Source: Ferrimonas gelatinilytica
Lineage (GTDB): Bacteria > Pseudomonadota > Gammaproteobacteria > Enterobacterales > Shewanellaceae
Reading direction: 5' to 3'
Assembly: GCF_039544205.1 (NCBI RefSeq)
Contig: NZ_BAABLF010000004.1
Span: 155,399 to 219,398 of the forward strand
Length of the DNA stretch: 64,000 nt
Below, one piece after another: positions 1-6,218 of this stretch (within the stretch, counting starts at the first letter, position 1; every line of letters starts with the position of its first letter). A model generated the notes under the pieces. It was not told where the DNA came from and ran no database searches. It worked only from the letters and a program-made list of their open reading frames with translations. Position numbers and translations under genes: made by a program.

Positions 1-168
1 ACAGATCAGGTGCGGATGGTTACCCACCGCCTCGGTAAAAGCCCGGTAATGACGCTCAATGGTGGCGCGGGAGTAGATGTAGCAGGGCGTGCCGTGCTGA
101 CGGGCCAGCTCGGCCACCGGCACAGATTCGGCCCAGAGCTGGCCGTCACGGTAGTTAAAATGATCCAC
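1..168 (-). CDS. lysA: Diaminopimelate decarboxylase, N-terminal part (cut by window edge)
   Basis: LysA decarboxylates meso-diaminopimelate to L-lysine, the last step of lysine synthesis, using PLP. Only the first 56 codons are in the window. The translation begins (M)DHFNYRDGQLWAES and continues through a GTPCYIYS-type strand, typical of the LysA N-terminus. The PLP lysine lies beyond the edge and cannot be checked. The start is GTG at 168-166, preceded by an AGGAAAAGGGA purine stretch. It follows lptM by 31 bases on the same strand, the usual lptM-lysA-dapF arrangement, so the two are probably cotranscribed. Confidence 0.88.
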   Translation of the reverse strand, partial: MDHFNYRDGQLWAESVPVAELARQHGTPCYIYSRATIERHYRAFTEAVGNHPHLIC

Positions 169-199
169 GAAGTTCCCTTTTCCTGATGATCTTGGGTAG

Positions 200-370
200 T
201 TACTCGACGTTCGATGCCTCGGAAGAAACCTCCTCTTCCGGGGCGTTCTCTGCCTCGGCGGCGGGGGCGTTGTCCTGCACAGGCTCAGACTCGGGCAGGT
301 AGAGCGGGCCGGTCTGGCCACAGGCTGACAGCGCCATCAGCAGGGCCAGGACAAGGGGAGTTCGACGCAT
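200..370 (-). CDS. lptM: LPS-assembly lipoprotein LptM (YifL family)
   Basis: Small lipoprotein of 56 residues, found by reading the minus strand. It has a short hydrophobic signal segment (residues 5-15) ending in a lipobox LSAC with Cys17 as the lipidated residue, then the GPLYLPE motif characteristic of the YifL/LptM family and a low-complexity Ala/Glu tail. In Escherichia coli LptM helps mature the LptDE translocon at the outer membrane; the same role is inferred here. It lies immediately upstream of lysA and divergent from cyaY, matching the usual gammaproteobacterial order. Confidence 0.85.
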   Translation of the reverse strand: MRRTPLVLALLMALSACGQTGPLYLPESEPVQDNAPAAEAENAPEEEVSSEASNVE

Positions 371-453
371 GGGATCCTCACGGGGTGCCGATTTTTTCTG
401 GATTGGCCGTATAATCGCACTCAGTTTACGCCAAATGCAAAAGAGAGCCTGAA

Positions 454-771
454 ATGAGCCTGGACAGCAGCACCTTCCACCAACTCGCGGATGATGTGAT
501 CACCCGCATCACCGATGCCATCGACGACAGCGAGCTGGAGCTCGATTACGATCAGGCCGGCAGCGTGCTGGAACTGGAGTGCATCGACGGCACCCACATC
601 ATCCTCAACAAGCAGGAGCCGCTGCGCCAGCTCTGGCTGGCCACCAAGTTCGGCGGCCACCATTACGATTTTCGTGATGGTCAGTGGATCGATGACCGCA
701 GTGGCGACGAGCTGTTCAGCTTCCTCAGCGCCGCCGTAGCCAAGCAGGGGGGGGAATCCCTCACCTTTTAA
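454..771 (+). CDS. cyaY: Iron donor / frataxin-like protein CyaY
   Basis: Bacterial frataxin, 105 residues, the usual family length. It binds iron and modulates iron-sulfur cluster assembly on IscS. An acidic first helix (DDVITRITDAIDDSELELDYD) supplies the iron-binding face, and the beta-sheet core contains the conserved NKQEPLRQLWLA and GGHHYDF segments. It is monocistronic and divergent from lptM-lysA; the 83-base gap between them must hold both promoters. The start is supported by the family N-terminus and a purine-rich stretch upstream. Confidence 0.95.
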   Translation: MSLDSSTFHQLADDVITRITDAIDDSELELDYDQAGSVLELECIDGTHIILNKQEPLRQLWLATKFGGHHYDFRDGQWIDDRSGDELFSFLSAAVAKQGGESLTF

Positions 772-806
772 CGCCCTGACCGGCGCACCCGTTCAGGGTG
801 CGCCTC

Positions 807-1565
807 TCAACCGCACACCGGACAGCCCGGTCGCTTGGGCAGCTTCATCTCGCGAAACTCCATGGTCATGGCGTCGATCATCAGGATGCGACCAGAGAGG
901 GTCTTGCCCATGCCACTGAGCTGCTTAACCGCCTCGGTGGCCTGCAAACATCCCACCATCCCCACTACGGGGGCCAGGATCCCGCTCTCGACACAGGAGA
1001 GCTGCTGCTCCCCGAAGAGGCTGGCAAAACATTGGTAGCAGGGCTTCTCTTCGGCATAGTCAAACACCGTTACTAGCCCCTCCATACGGATAGCGGCGGC
1101 GGAAACCAGGGGGACCCGATACTGGTGGCAGCAGCGGTTCAGCGCCTCACGCACCACCAGGTTGTCGGTGCAGTCGAGCACGATGTCATGGGCTTTGACC
1201 TGCTCGGCCAGCTCAGGATCCTCCAGCAGGCGATCGATCACCGAGATCTCCACGTGGGGATTGAGACCCGCCAACTCCTCGGCGGCAGACACGGCCTTGT
1301 TGACGCCGATACGCCGATCCCGATGCAGCACCTGCCGCTGCAGGTTCGACAGCTCCACGTGGTCAAAATCCACCAGGGTGAGGTGGCCGATCCCCGCGGT
1401 TACCAAATACTGGGCTGCGGCGCAGCCGAGCCCGCCAACCCCGAGCACCAGCGCCCTGGCCTGTTTCAGGGCCTCCTGGCCATCGATATCAAAAGCGCGG
1501 ATCACGATCTGACGGTTATAACGCATCAGCTCCTGATCGGAGAGGATCTCCTCCATGTCGCTCAT
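807..1565 (-). CDS. moeB: Molybdopterin-synthase adenylyltransferase MoeB
   Basis: E1-like enzyme that adenylates the C-terminal Gly of MoaD so that it can be thiocarboxylated in molybdopterin synthesis. It has 252 residues with the ThiF/MoeB fold: nucleotide-binding GVGGLGCAAAQYL near residue 40, DxDxVELSNLQRQ, and zinc-binding cysteine pairs (CYQC in the middle, CPVC at the C-terminus). The ATG overlaps the moeA stop as TGATG, which indicates translational coupling; a GTG lies one codon upstream. It is the second gene of a moeA-moeB operon. Confidence 0.95.
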   Translation of the reverse strand: MSDMEEILSDQELMRYNRQIVIRAFDIDGQEALKQARALVLGVGGLGCAAAQYLVTAGIGHLTLVDFDHVELSNLQRQVLHRDRRIGVNKAVSAAEELAGLNPHVEISVIDRLLEDPELAEQVKAHDIVLDCTDNLVVREALNRCCHQYRVPLVSAAAIRMEGLVTVFDYAEEKPCYQCFASLFGEQQLSCVESGILAPVVGMVGCLQATEAVKQLSGMGKTLSGRILMIDAMTMEFREMKLPKRPGCPVCG

Positions 1566-2824
1566 CACAGGCCTCCCCCCAGCTGACCGCTGAGGGCGGC
1601 GTTAAAGGGCTCGACCGTAACCTGTGCGCCGATCGGCTGATCGCCGCTGTCCCGGGGCAGCACAATGAAGCAGTTGGCGCGGCTCATGGAGGTGGTCATG
1701 TCGGAGCCCTGGGCGCCGGTGGTGGTCACTTCGAGCACCCCGGCGGCATTACGGGAAAGGATCCCGCGCTGGTACTCCTGTCGCCCGGGGCCTTTTTTGA
1801 TGGGGTCCTGCAGCGTCGCCTCCAACGTCAGCGCCGGTGCCCGGCGCTCCCCACCCAGGTGAGCCAGCAACGGCTGCACTAGCTGGTAGCAGGTCACCAT
1901 GGAGGAGACCGGGTTCCCCGGCAGACCACAGAACCAGGCGTTAGGGAGCCGACCGAAGGCGAAGGGTTTACCGGGCTTGATCGCCAGCTTCCAGAAGTTC
2001 ACCTGCCCCATCTCATCCAGCACCGTCTTGATGTAATCCGCCTCCCCCACGGAGACGCCGCCGGAGGTGATCACCAGGTCGGCACGGGCATCCGCCTCGG
2101 CAAAGGCGGCACGCACCGCCGCCAGGTCATCGGGGATCACCCCGAGATCGATCACGTCGCAGTGCAGGGTCTGAAGCATGGTGCGCAGGGCATGACGGTT
2201 GGAGTCGTAGATCTCCCCCGGTGCCAGCGCTGTGCCCGGTGCTTTCAGTTCATCGCCGGTGGAGAACAGCGCCACCGTAATTTTTGGCCTTACCGGTACC
2301 TCCGCCACGCCAACCGTAGCCAGCACCCCGATCTCAGCGGCCCCGATGCGGGTGCCCGCTTCCAGCACCCGTGTGCCGGCTCTCAACTCGCTGCCCCTGT
2401 CGCGGACAAAGGCTCGGGGGCGGACCGCCTCGGCGAAGCTGGCCATCTCCCCCTCCCGGATCACCACCTCCTGCATCACGACACTGTCGAGCTCCGGGGG
2501 CAGAAACGCCCCCGTCATGATGCGGACGCACTCACCGGGGCCACATCCGCCCTCGAAGGGCACACCTGCGAACGCCTTGCCTACGACCCTCAACCGGGTC
2601 GGCCCTGTCACCTCTTCGGCACGAACCGCATAGCCATCCATCGCCGAGTTGGCGAAGGGGGGCAAGTCGATGGCCGCTTCAATATCCTGGGCCAGCACCC
2701 GGCCCGCGGCCTCTTCAAGGGGCACCCGCTCCACGGCTGTAAAGGGCGTCACCGCCGAGGTGATCTTCTCTATGGCATGGTGGGGCAGCATCAAGCCCGG
2801 TTGGTTGCAACAGTCTTGGCTCAC
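1565..2824 (-). CDS. moeA: Molybdopterin molybdenumtransferase MoeA
   Basis: Inserts molybdate into adenylated molybdopterin to give the molybdenum cofactor. Length 419 residues, close to the family norm. Visible family motifs include PPFANSAMDGYAVR near residue 55, the SGGVSVGEADYIK loop, and KPGKPFAFG followed by FGLPGNPVSS-type sequence (here FCGLPGNPVSSMV). The start is GTG at 2824, with GAGGAA a few bases upstream. It heads the moeA-moeB operon and is divergent from yhhQ. Confidence 0.96.
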   Translation of the reverse strand: MSQDCCNQPGLMLPHHAIEKITSAVTPFTAVERVPLEEAAGRVLAQDIEAAIDLPPFANSAMDGYAVRAEEVTGPTRLRVVGKAFAGVPFEGGCGPGECVRIMTGAFLPPELDSVVMQEVVIREGEMASFAEAVRPRAFVRDRGSELRAGTRVLEAGTRIGAAEIGVLATVGVAEVPVRPKITVALFSTGDELKAPGTALAPGEIYDSNRHALRTMLQTLHCDVIDLGVIPDDLAAVRAAFAEADARADLVITSGGVSVGEADYIKTVLDEMGQVNFWKLAIKPGKPFAFGRLPNAWFCGLPGNPVSSMVTCYQLVQPLLAHLGGERRAPALTLEATLQDPIKKGPGRQEYQRGILSRNAAGVLEVTTTGAQGSDMTTSMSRANCFIVLPRDSGDQPIGAQVTVEPFNAALSGQLGGGL

Positions 2825-2920
2825 GTGTGGGGTTCCTCGTTCGACCGGGAGTGAATATCTGAGTTATCGTCGATTATGCCACCCTGCCCTCAACTTGGAG
2901 CGGGGCGGATCACATTCGGC

Positions 2921-2990
2921 TTGCATTGCCTTCGACACTGCCTATAATTTCGCCCTCTTTTCATCCGGGAGCAAACTCCCGGGTCGTTTT
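2921..2990 (+). promoter_or_regulatory. yhhQ promoter and leader hairpin
   Basis: A good sigma-70 promoter is visible: TTGCAT at 2921-2926, a 16-base spacer and TATAAT at 2943-2948. Transcription would start near 2955. The leader then contains a perfect 7-bp hairpin (CCGGGAG 2965-2971, loop CAAA, CTCCCGG 2976-2982) followed by GTCGTTTT, which looks like a weak attenuator. I do not see a preQ1 riboswitch consensus. The promoter call rests on matches; the regulatory role of the hairpin is inference. Confidence 0.5.
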
Positions 2991-3030
2991 CCATCGGGTT
3001 CCCTCACCCCGCCAATCAAAAAGGTGACAG

Positions 3031-3711
3031 ATGCAACCGCTTCATCCGGCGCAAACCCGTCGCGCCCTGCTGATCCTGATCAGTTTCCATATCTTCATTA
3101 TTGCTGCCTCCAACTACCTGGTTCAGCTGCCGTTTCAACTCTTCGGCTGGCATACCACCTGGGGCGCTTTCAGTTTTCCTTTCGTCTATCTGGCCACCGA
3201 TCTAACGGTTCGGATCTTTGGGGCCACCGCCGCCCGACGCATCATCTTCGCGGCCATGGTCCCGGCGCTGGTGATCTCCTACCTGGTTTCCGTAGTCTGG
3301 CTTGATGGTCGCTACGTGGGCCTCGGTGGTCTGGCCGAGTTCAACACCTTCGTCGGCCGCATCGCCCTGGCCAGCTTCTCCGCTTACCTGCTGGGGCAGT
3401 TGATGGACATCAAGGTATTCGCCCGGCTCCGCCAACAGGCGGCCTGGTGGGTTGCCCCCGCCGCCTCCACCGTGGTCGGTAACCTGGTGGACACCCTGGT
3501 GTTTTTCTCCATCGCCTTCTACGCCAGCAGCGATCCCTTCATGGCGGAGCACTGGACCGAGATCGCCATGGTGGACTACGGCTTTAAGCTGATGATCAGC
3601 CTGATGCTGTTCCTGCCCGCCTATGGGCTGCTGCTGCGGGTCATGAGTGAGCGACTGCTCAAGCCTGCCCAGGCTCACGCCATCCTCGGCGAAACCCGCC
3701 CCGCAGCCTGA
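3031..3711 (+). CDS. yhhQ: Queuosine-precursor (preQ0/preQ1) transporter YhhQ
   Basis: Inner-membrane transporter of the vitamin uptake-like family (COG1738) that imports 7-cyano- or 7-aminomethyl-7-deazaguanine for queuosine tRNA modification. It has 226 residues with about six hydrophobic segments. Characteristic stretches include FSFPFVYLATDLTVRIFG early on and STVVGNLVDTLVFFSIAFY in the second half. The ATG at 3031 follows AAAAAGGTGACAG. It is a single gene bounded by a promoter upstream and an 11-bp hairpin at 3716 downstream. Confidence 0.93.
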   Translation: MQPLHPAQTRRALLILISFHIFIIAASNYLVQLPFQLFGWHTTWGAFSFPFVYLATDLTVRIFGATAARRIIFAAMVPALVISYLVSVVWLDGRYVGLGGLAEFNTFVGRIALASFSAYLLGQLMDIKVFARLRQQAAWWVAPAASTVVGNLVDTLVFFSIAFYASSDPFMAEHWTEIAMVDYGFKLMISLMLFLPAYGLLLRVMSERLLKPAQAHAILGETRPAA

Positions 3712-3715
3712 CCAA

Positions 3716-3741
3716 GGTGCGCCACCCCGAGGTGGCGCACC
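3716..3741 (+). terminator. Perfect 11-bp hairpin after yhhQ
   Basis: GGTGCGCCACC (3716-3726), a four-base loop, then GGTGGCGCACC (3731-3741). The stem starts four bases after the yhhQ stop codon. There is no T-run after it, so it may be a weak or Rho-assisted terminator, or an mRNA-stabilising hairpin. Confidence 0.45.
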
Positions 3742-3842
3742 ACCGCCTCAAATCGGCTTCCCAAGGATGCAAGCTCAGTGATGGACAGGTAAACTCCGTC
3801 GCTCTTTGTCTCCCGATAGATGCTGAGTAGGAGCGCGTATTC

Positions 3843-4526
3843 ATGACCCGGCCCAGTACCCCACCCCTTGATTCCATGCCCTTCAATCGCCAGTGGCGAC
3901 TTCAGTGCCAACGCTGGGCCGAGGCCGCTGGCAGTGACGGTGCCCATAACCTGGCCCATATCCAGCGGGTAGTGGTGACCGCGCAGCGACTGGGACAGCA
4001 GGCCGGCGCCGAACTGGCGGTGATCCTGCCCGCCGCCTGGCTGCATGATGTGGTGCTGATCGACAAGCGCGACCCGCGCCGGTCACAGGCCTCGCTGCTG
4101 GCCGCCGACAAGGCGGTATCCCTGCTGACGGAACACGGCTATCCCCGGCAGTACCTGGACGCCATCCATCATGCCATCGCCGCGCACAGCTGGTCTGCCG
4201 GGATAGAGCCCACCACGCTGGAAGCGCAGATCGTTCAAGACGCCGACCGACTCGACGCCCTGGGGGCGATCGGCCTGGCGCGCTGCCTGATGCTCGGTGG
4301 TGAGTTCGGCAACCAGCTCTACCACAGCGAGGACCCCCTGGCGTCCTCGCGTCCCCTGGACGATGGCCAATACTGCCTGGATCACTTCTTTACCAAACTC
4401 CGGCACCTGCCCGGCCAGTTGCGCACTGAGGCGGGCCGCCAAGAGGGAGCGAAGCGCTGGGCACTGATGCAAACCTTTATCGATCGCCTGCAGCAGGAGA
4501 TCGCCCAACCCGGAGAAACCTCATGA
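3843..4526 (+). CDS. HD-domain phosphohydrolase (YedJ-like)
   Basis: HD-superfamily metal-dependent phosphohydrolase, 227 residues. Metal ligands are visible as H35 and H39 (AHNLAHIQRV), the H68-D69 pair (AAWLHDVV), a later HHAIAAHSW histidine cluster, and DADRLDALGAIG, the pattern of the YedJ family. The substrate is unknown. The next gene starts within its stop codon (ATGA), so it is translationally coupled to the GNAT protein. An in-frame Met at codon 12 could be an alternative start. Confidence 0.8.
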   Translation: MTRPSTPPLDSMPFNRQWRLQCQRWAEAAGSDGAHNLAHIQRVVVTAQRLGQQAGAELAVILPAAWLHDVVLIDKRDPRRSQASLLAADKAVSLLTEHGYPRQYLDAIHHAIAAHSWSAGIEPTTLEAQIVQDADRLDALGAIGLARCLMLGGEFGNQLYHSEDPLASSRPLDDGQYCLDHFFTKLRHLPGQLRTEAGRQEGAKRWALMQTFIDRLQQEIAQPGETS

Positions 4527-4981
4527 TCCCGATGACGTTGCGGGATGCCCCGCTGGAAGAGATCGCCGCACTGACGGCGCAGATCCCCGAGTTCGATCTG
4601 CCCTATCAACTCCCCGATTACCAGCAACGTCTGGCCGATACCCCATATCGGGCCCGGGTGATGGAGGTGGCCGGGGAAGCTGCGGGTTTCATGGTGGGCT
4701 ACGCTCGCGATGATTCGGAGTTCTACTGCTGGATGGCGGGGGTTCTGCCGGACTTTCGCCGCCTGGGTCTCAGTCAGCTGTTGCTGACCGACCACATGGA
4801 GGCCGCCGCCGAAGCGGGCTACCAACGCCTGACGGTCAAGAGTCGCAATCGCTACCCCGCCATGCTGCGCCTGCTTATTCAGAACGGCTTCCACCTGGTG
4901 GCGCTGGAGAAGCGGGGCGATGATCCGCAGGATCATCGCCTCCATTTGGAAAAAACTCCCTCCACAACTTGCGAAGGCTAA
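4523..4981 (+). CDS. GNAT-family N-acetyltransferase
   Basis: Single GNAT domain of 152 residues. The acetyl-CoA-binding region reads VLPDFRRLGLSQLLLTDHMEAAAEAGYQRLTVKSRNRYPAMLRLLIQNGFHLV, with the usual RxxGhG loop altered to RRLGLS, and a preceding beta strand (FYCWMAGV). The substrate cannot be deduced. It overlaps the HD gene by 4 bp. A Fur-box-like site begins inside its last codons and belongs to the small-RNA gene immediately downstream. Confidence 0.78.
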   Translation: MIPMTLRDAPLEEIAALTAQIPEFDLPYQLPDYQQRLADTPYRARVMEVAGEAAGFMVGYARDDSEFYCWMAGVLPDFRRLGLSQLLLTDHMEAAAEAGYQRLTVKSRNRYPAMLRLLIQNGFHLVALEKRGDDPQDHRLHLEKTPSTTCEG

Positions 4982-4995
4982 TGATATTGATTATC
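4977..4995 (+). promoter_or_regulatory. Fur box over the ryhB-like promoter
   Basis: GCTAATGATATTGATTATC matches the 19-base Fur consensus GATAATGATAATCATTATC at 16 positions. It overlaps a candidate promoter with TTGCGA at 4969-4974, a 17-base spacer and TATCGT at 4992-4997, so Fur-Fe(II) would block transcription of the small RNA that starts a few bases on. The site extends over the stop codon of the GNAT gene. Confidence 0.75.
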
Positions 4996-5002
4996 GTTTG
5001 GG

Positions 5003-5097
5003 TGCGTTCCAAGCCGATGAAGTGCTCACCTTCATCTTCCATGACGCACATTGCTCAAGCTCACACCTTCGGCCAGCCCTGTGCTGGCCATTTTTTT
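5003..5097 (+). ncRNA. ryhB: RyhB-like iron-stress small RNA
   Basis: A transcript of about 95 nt is predicted between a Fur-boxed promoter and a Rho-independent terminator. It contains the RyhB core CACATTGCTCA at 5047-5057, which matches the seed of Escherichia coli RyhB (ACATTGCTCA). It ends with GGCCAGC (5071-5077) and GCTGGCC (5083-5089) followed by a run of seven T, very like the E. coli RyhB terminator. RyhB is an Hfq-dependent RNA that shuts down non-essential iron proteins when Fur is derepressed. Sequence outside the core and terminator is not recognisably conserved. As in E. coli, the upstream neighbour encodes a GNAT protein. The 5' end is approximate. Confidence 0.78.
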
Positions 5098-5115
5098 GCC
5101 TCGATTTCCGGTGCT

Positions 5116-5772
5116 TCAATCACACCATGACAGTACCTTTGCCACCAGTGACTCAACGCTGGCCGCGGCCTCGGTGATGTCACCCGCCAGCATGTAGGCG
5201 GGGCTGGAAACGATCTTATGAGCCTCATCCACCACGACCTCATCCACCGGACAGTCGCAGTGTTTCCCCCCCATCTGGTTGTAAGCCTCAGCCACGCCAA
5301 GATCCGTGCCTATGGTGCCCAATACCCCCTCGCCCACGATCTGCGGCAAGAGCACCGGTGAAATACAGAGGTAACCGCTGGGCTTGCCGGCGGCAACAAA
5401 CTCCCGGGCTACCCGGAGCACATCCTCCTCCACCTTGCAGTCGCTGCCCGCCACGGCAAAATCGCAGAAGTTCTTCGCAACCCCGAAGCCACCGGGCCAG
5501 ATCACGCCGTCAAATTCCGACATAGACAGGGCGCTCAGGGGCTGGATCTCTCCCCGGGCGATGCGCGCCGACTCCACCAGGATATTGCGCTGCTCCCCCT
5601 CCATCACCTCACCACTGAGGTGGTTCACCACCTCGCGCTGGGGCCTATCCGGGGCAAAGCATTGGTATTTCGCTCCACTGCGGGCCAGGGCCAACAGGGT
5701 CAATACCGACTCATGGATCTCACTGCCGTCGAAGACACCGGATCCGCTCAACACTACCGCTATCGTTTTCAT
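5116..5772 (-). CDS. elbB: Glyoxalase ElbB (DJ-1/PfpI superfamily)
   Basis: ElbB (SCRP-27A/ES1) family protein, 218 residues, with a DJ-1-like fold. Diagnostic sequence includes the start VVLSGSGVFDGSEIHE, the strand GVIWPGGFGVAKN, and the nucleophile-elbow region GYLCISPVLLP, where the Cys is the likely catalytic residue. It was named for an effect on isoprenoid synthesis; glyoxalase activity has been reported for family members. It is convergent with the ryhB-like RNA, whose T-run ends about 18 bases from its stop. Confidence 0.93.
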   Translation of the reverse strand: MKTIAVVLSGSGVFDGSEIHESVLTLLALARSGAKYQCFAPDRPQREVVNHLSGEVMEGEQRNILVESARIARGEIQPLSALSMSEFDGVIWPGGFGVAKNFCDFAVAGSDCKVEEDVLRVAREFVAAGKPSGYLCISPVLLPQIVGEGVLGTIGTDLGVAEAYNQMGGKHCDCPVDEVVVDEAHKIVSSPAYMLAGDITEAAASVESLVAKVLSWCD

Positions 5773-6218
5773 CCTGACTCTCCCTTGATTTTCAGTACCA
5801 AAAACTGATCGATATCCCCATTTAAAATTGTTTTAACATTTTTTGCACCCCCCTCTAGATCTGGTTATTTTCTATGCTACATTGATGCTCGACCATCAGG
5901 ATGGAGCCTGGTGCTGTACCTCCTTCTCGACACCCTTTGCTGCCATGGATGACGCAGCTATCCACAAAGGGTTGATGATCACCTCGACAAACTGCTACTG
6001 CTTGCGATCTCGCGGCCAAGCCGCGCGGCTAAACGCTTTCAGATAATTGCAAGGATCCTCATCACGGATCGCCGATCGTTTGTCCACAGCATCTGTACAC
6101 AAACTTATCCACAGCTTAATTGCTGCGTTTTGTCATGCGCTTACGGCGGCGCAAAAGCTGGTTTGACGCCCCCTGGCATGGCATCCTACTGGCCTGACTT
6201 ACCAACCTGATCAGCCCA
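5773..6218. promoter_or_regulatory. 446-bp elbB-polA intergenic region with DnaA boxes
   Basis: No convincing gene. A perfect DnaA box TTATCCACA lies at 6105-6113, with near matches CTATCCACA at 5958-5966 and TTGTCCACA at 6080-6088. Several GATC sites are scattered through the region. An A+T-rich stretch near 5820-5880 includes GATCTGGTTATTT, close to the 13-mers of the E. coli oriC unwinding element. It may be a DnaA-responsive polA promoter; an active origin is not claimed. Confidence 0.4.

Noticed and set aside
2949..3030. preQ1 riboswitch in the yhhQ leader
   Set aside because: The conserved preQ1 class I or II core sequences are not present; only a simple hairpin is visible.
5843..6046. 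67-codon frame in the polA upstream region
   Set aside because: No ribosome binding site, no homology recognised, and it runs through the DnaA-box cluster.
5773..6218. Chromosomal replication origin upstream of polA
   Set aside because: DnaA boxes alone are not enough; the typical origin neighbours (mioC, mnmG, dnaA, rpmH) are absent, so it is listed only as a regulatory region.
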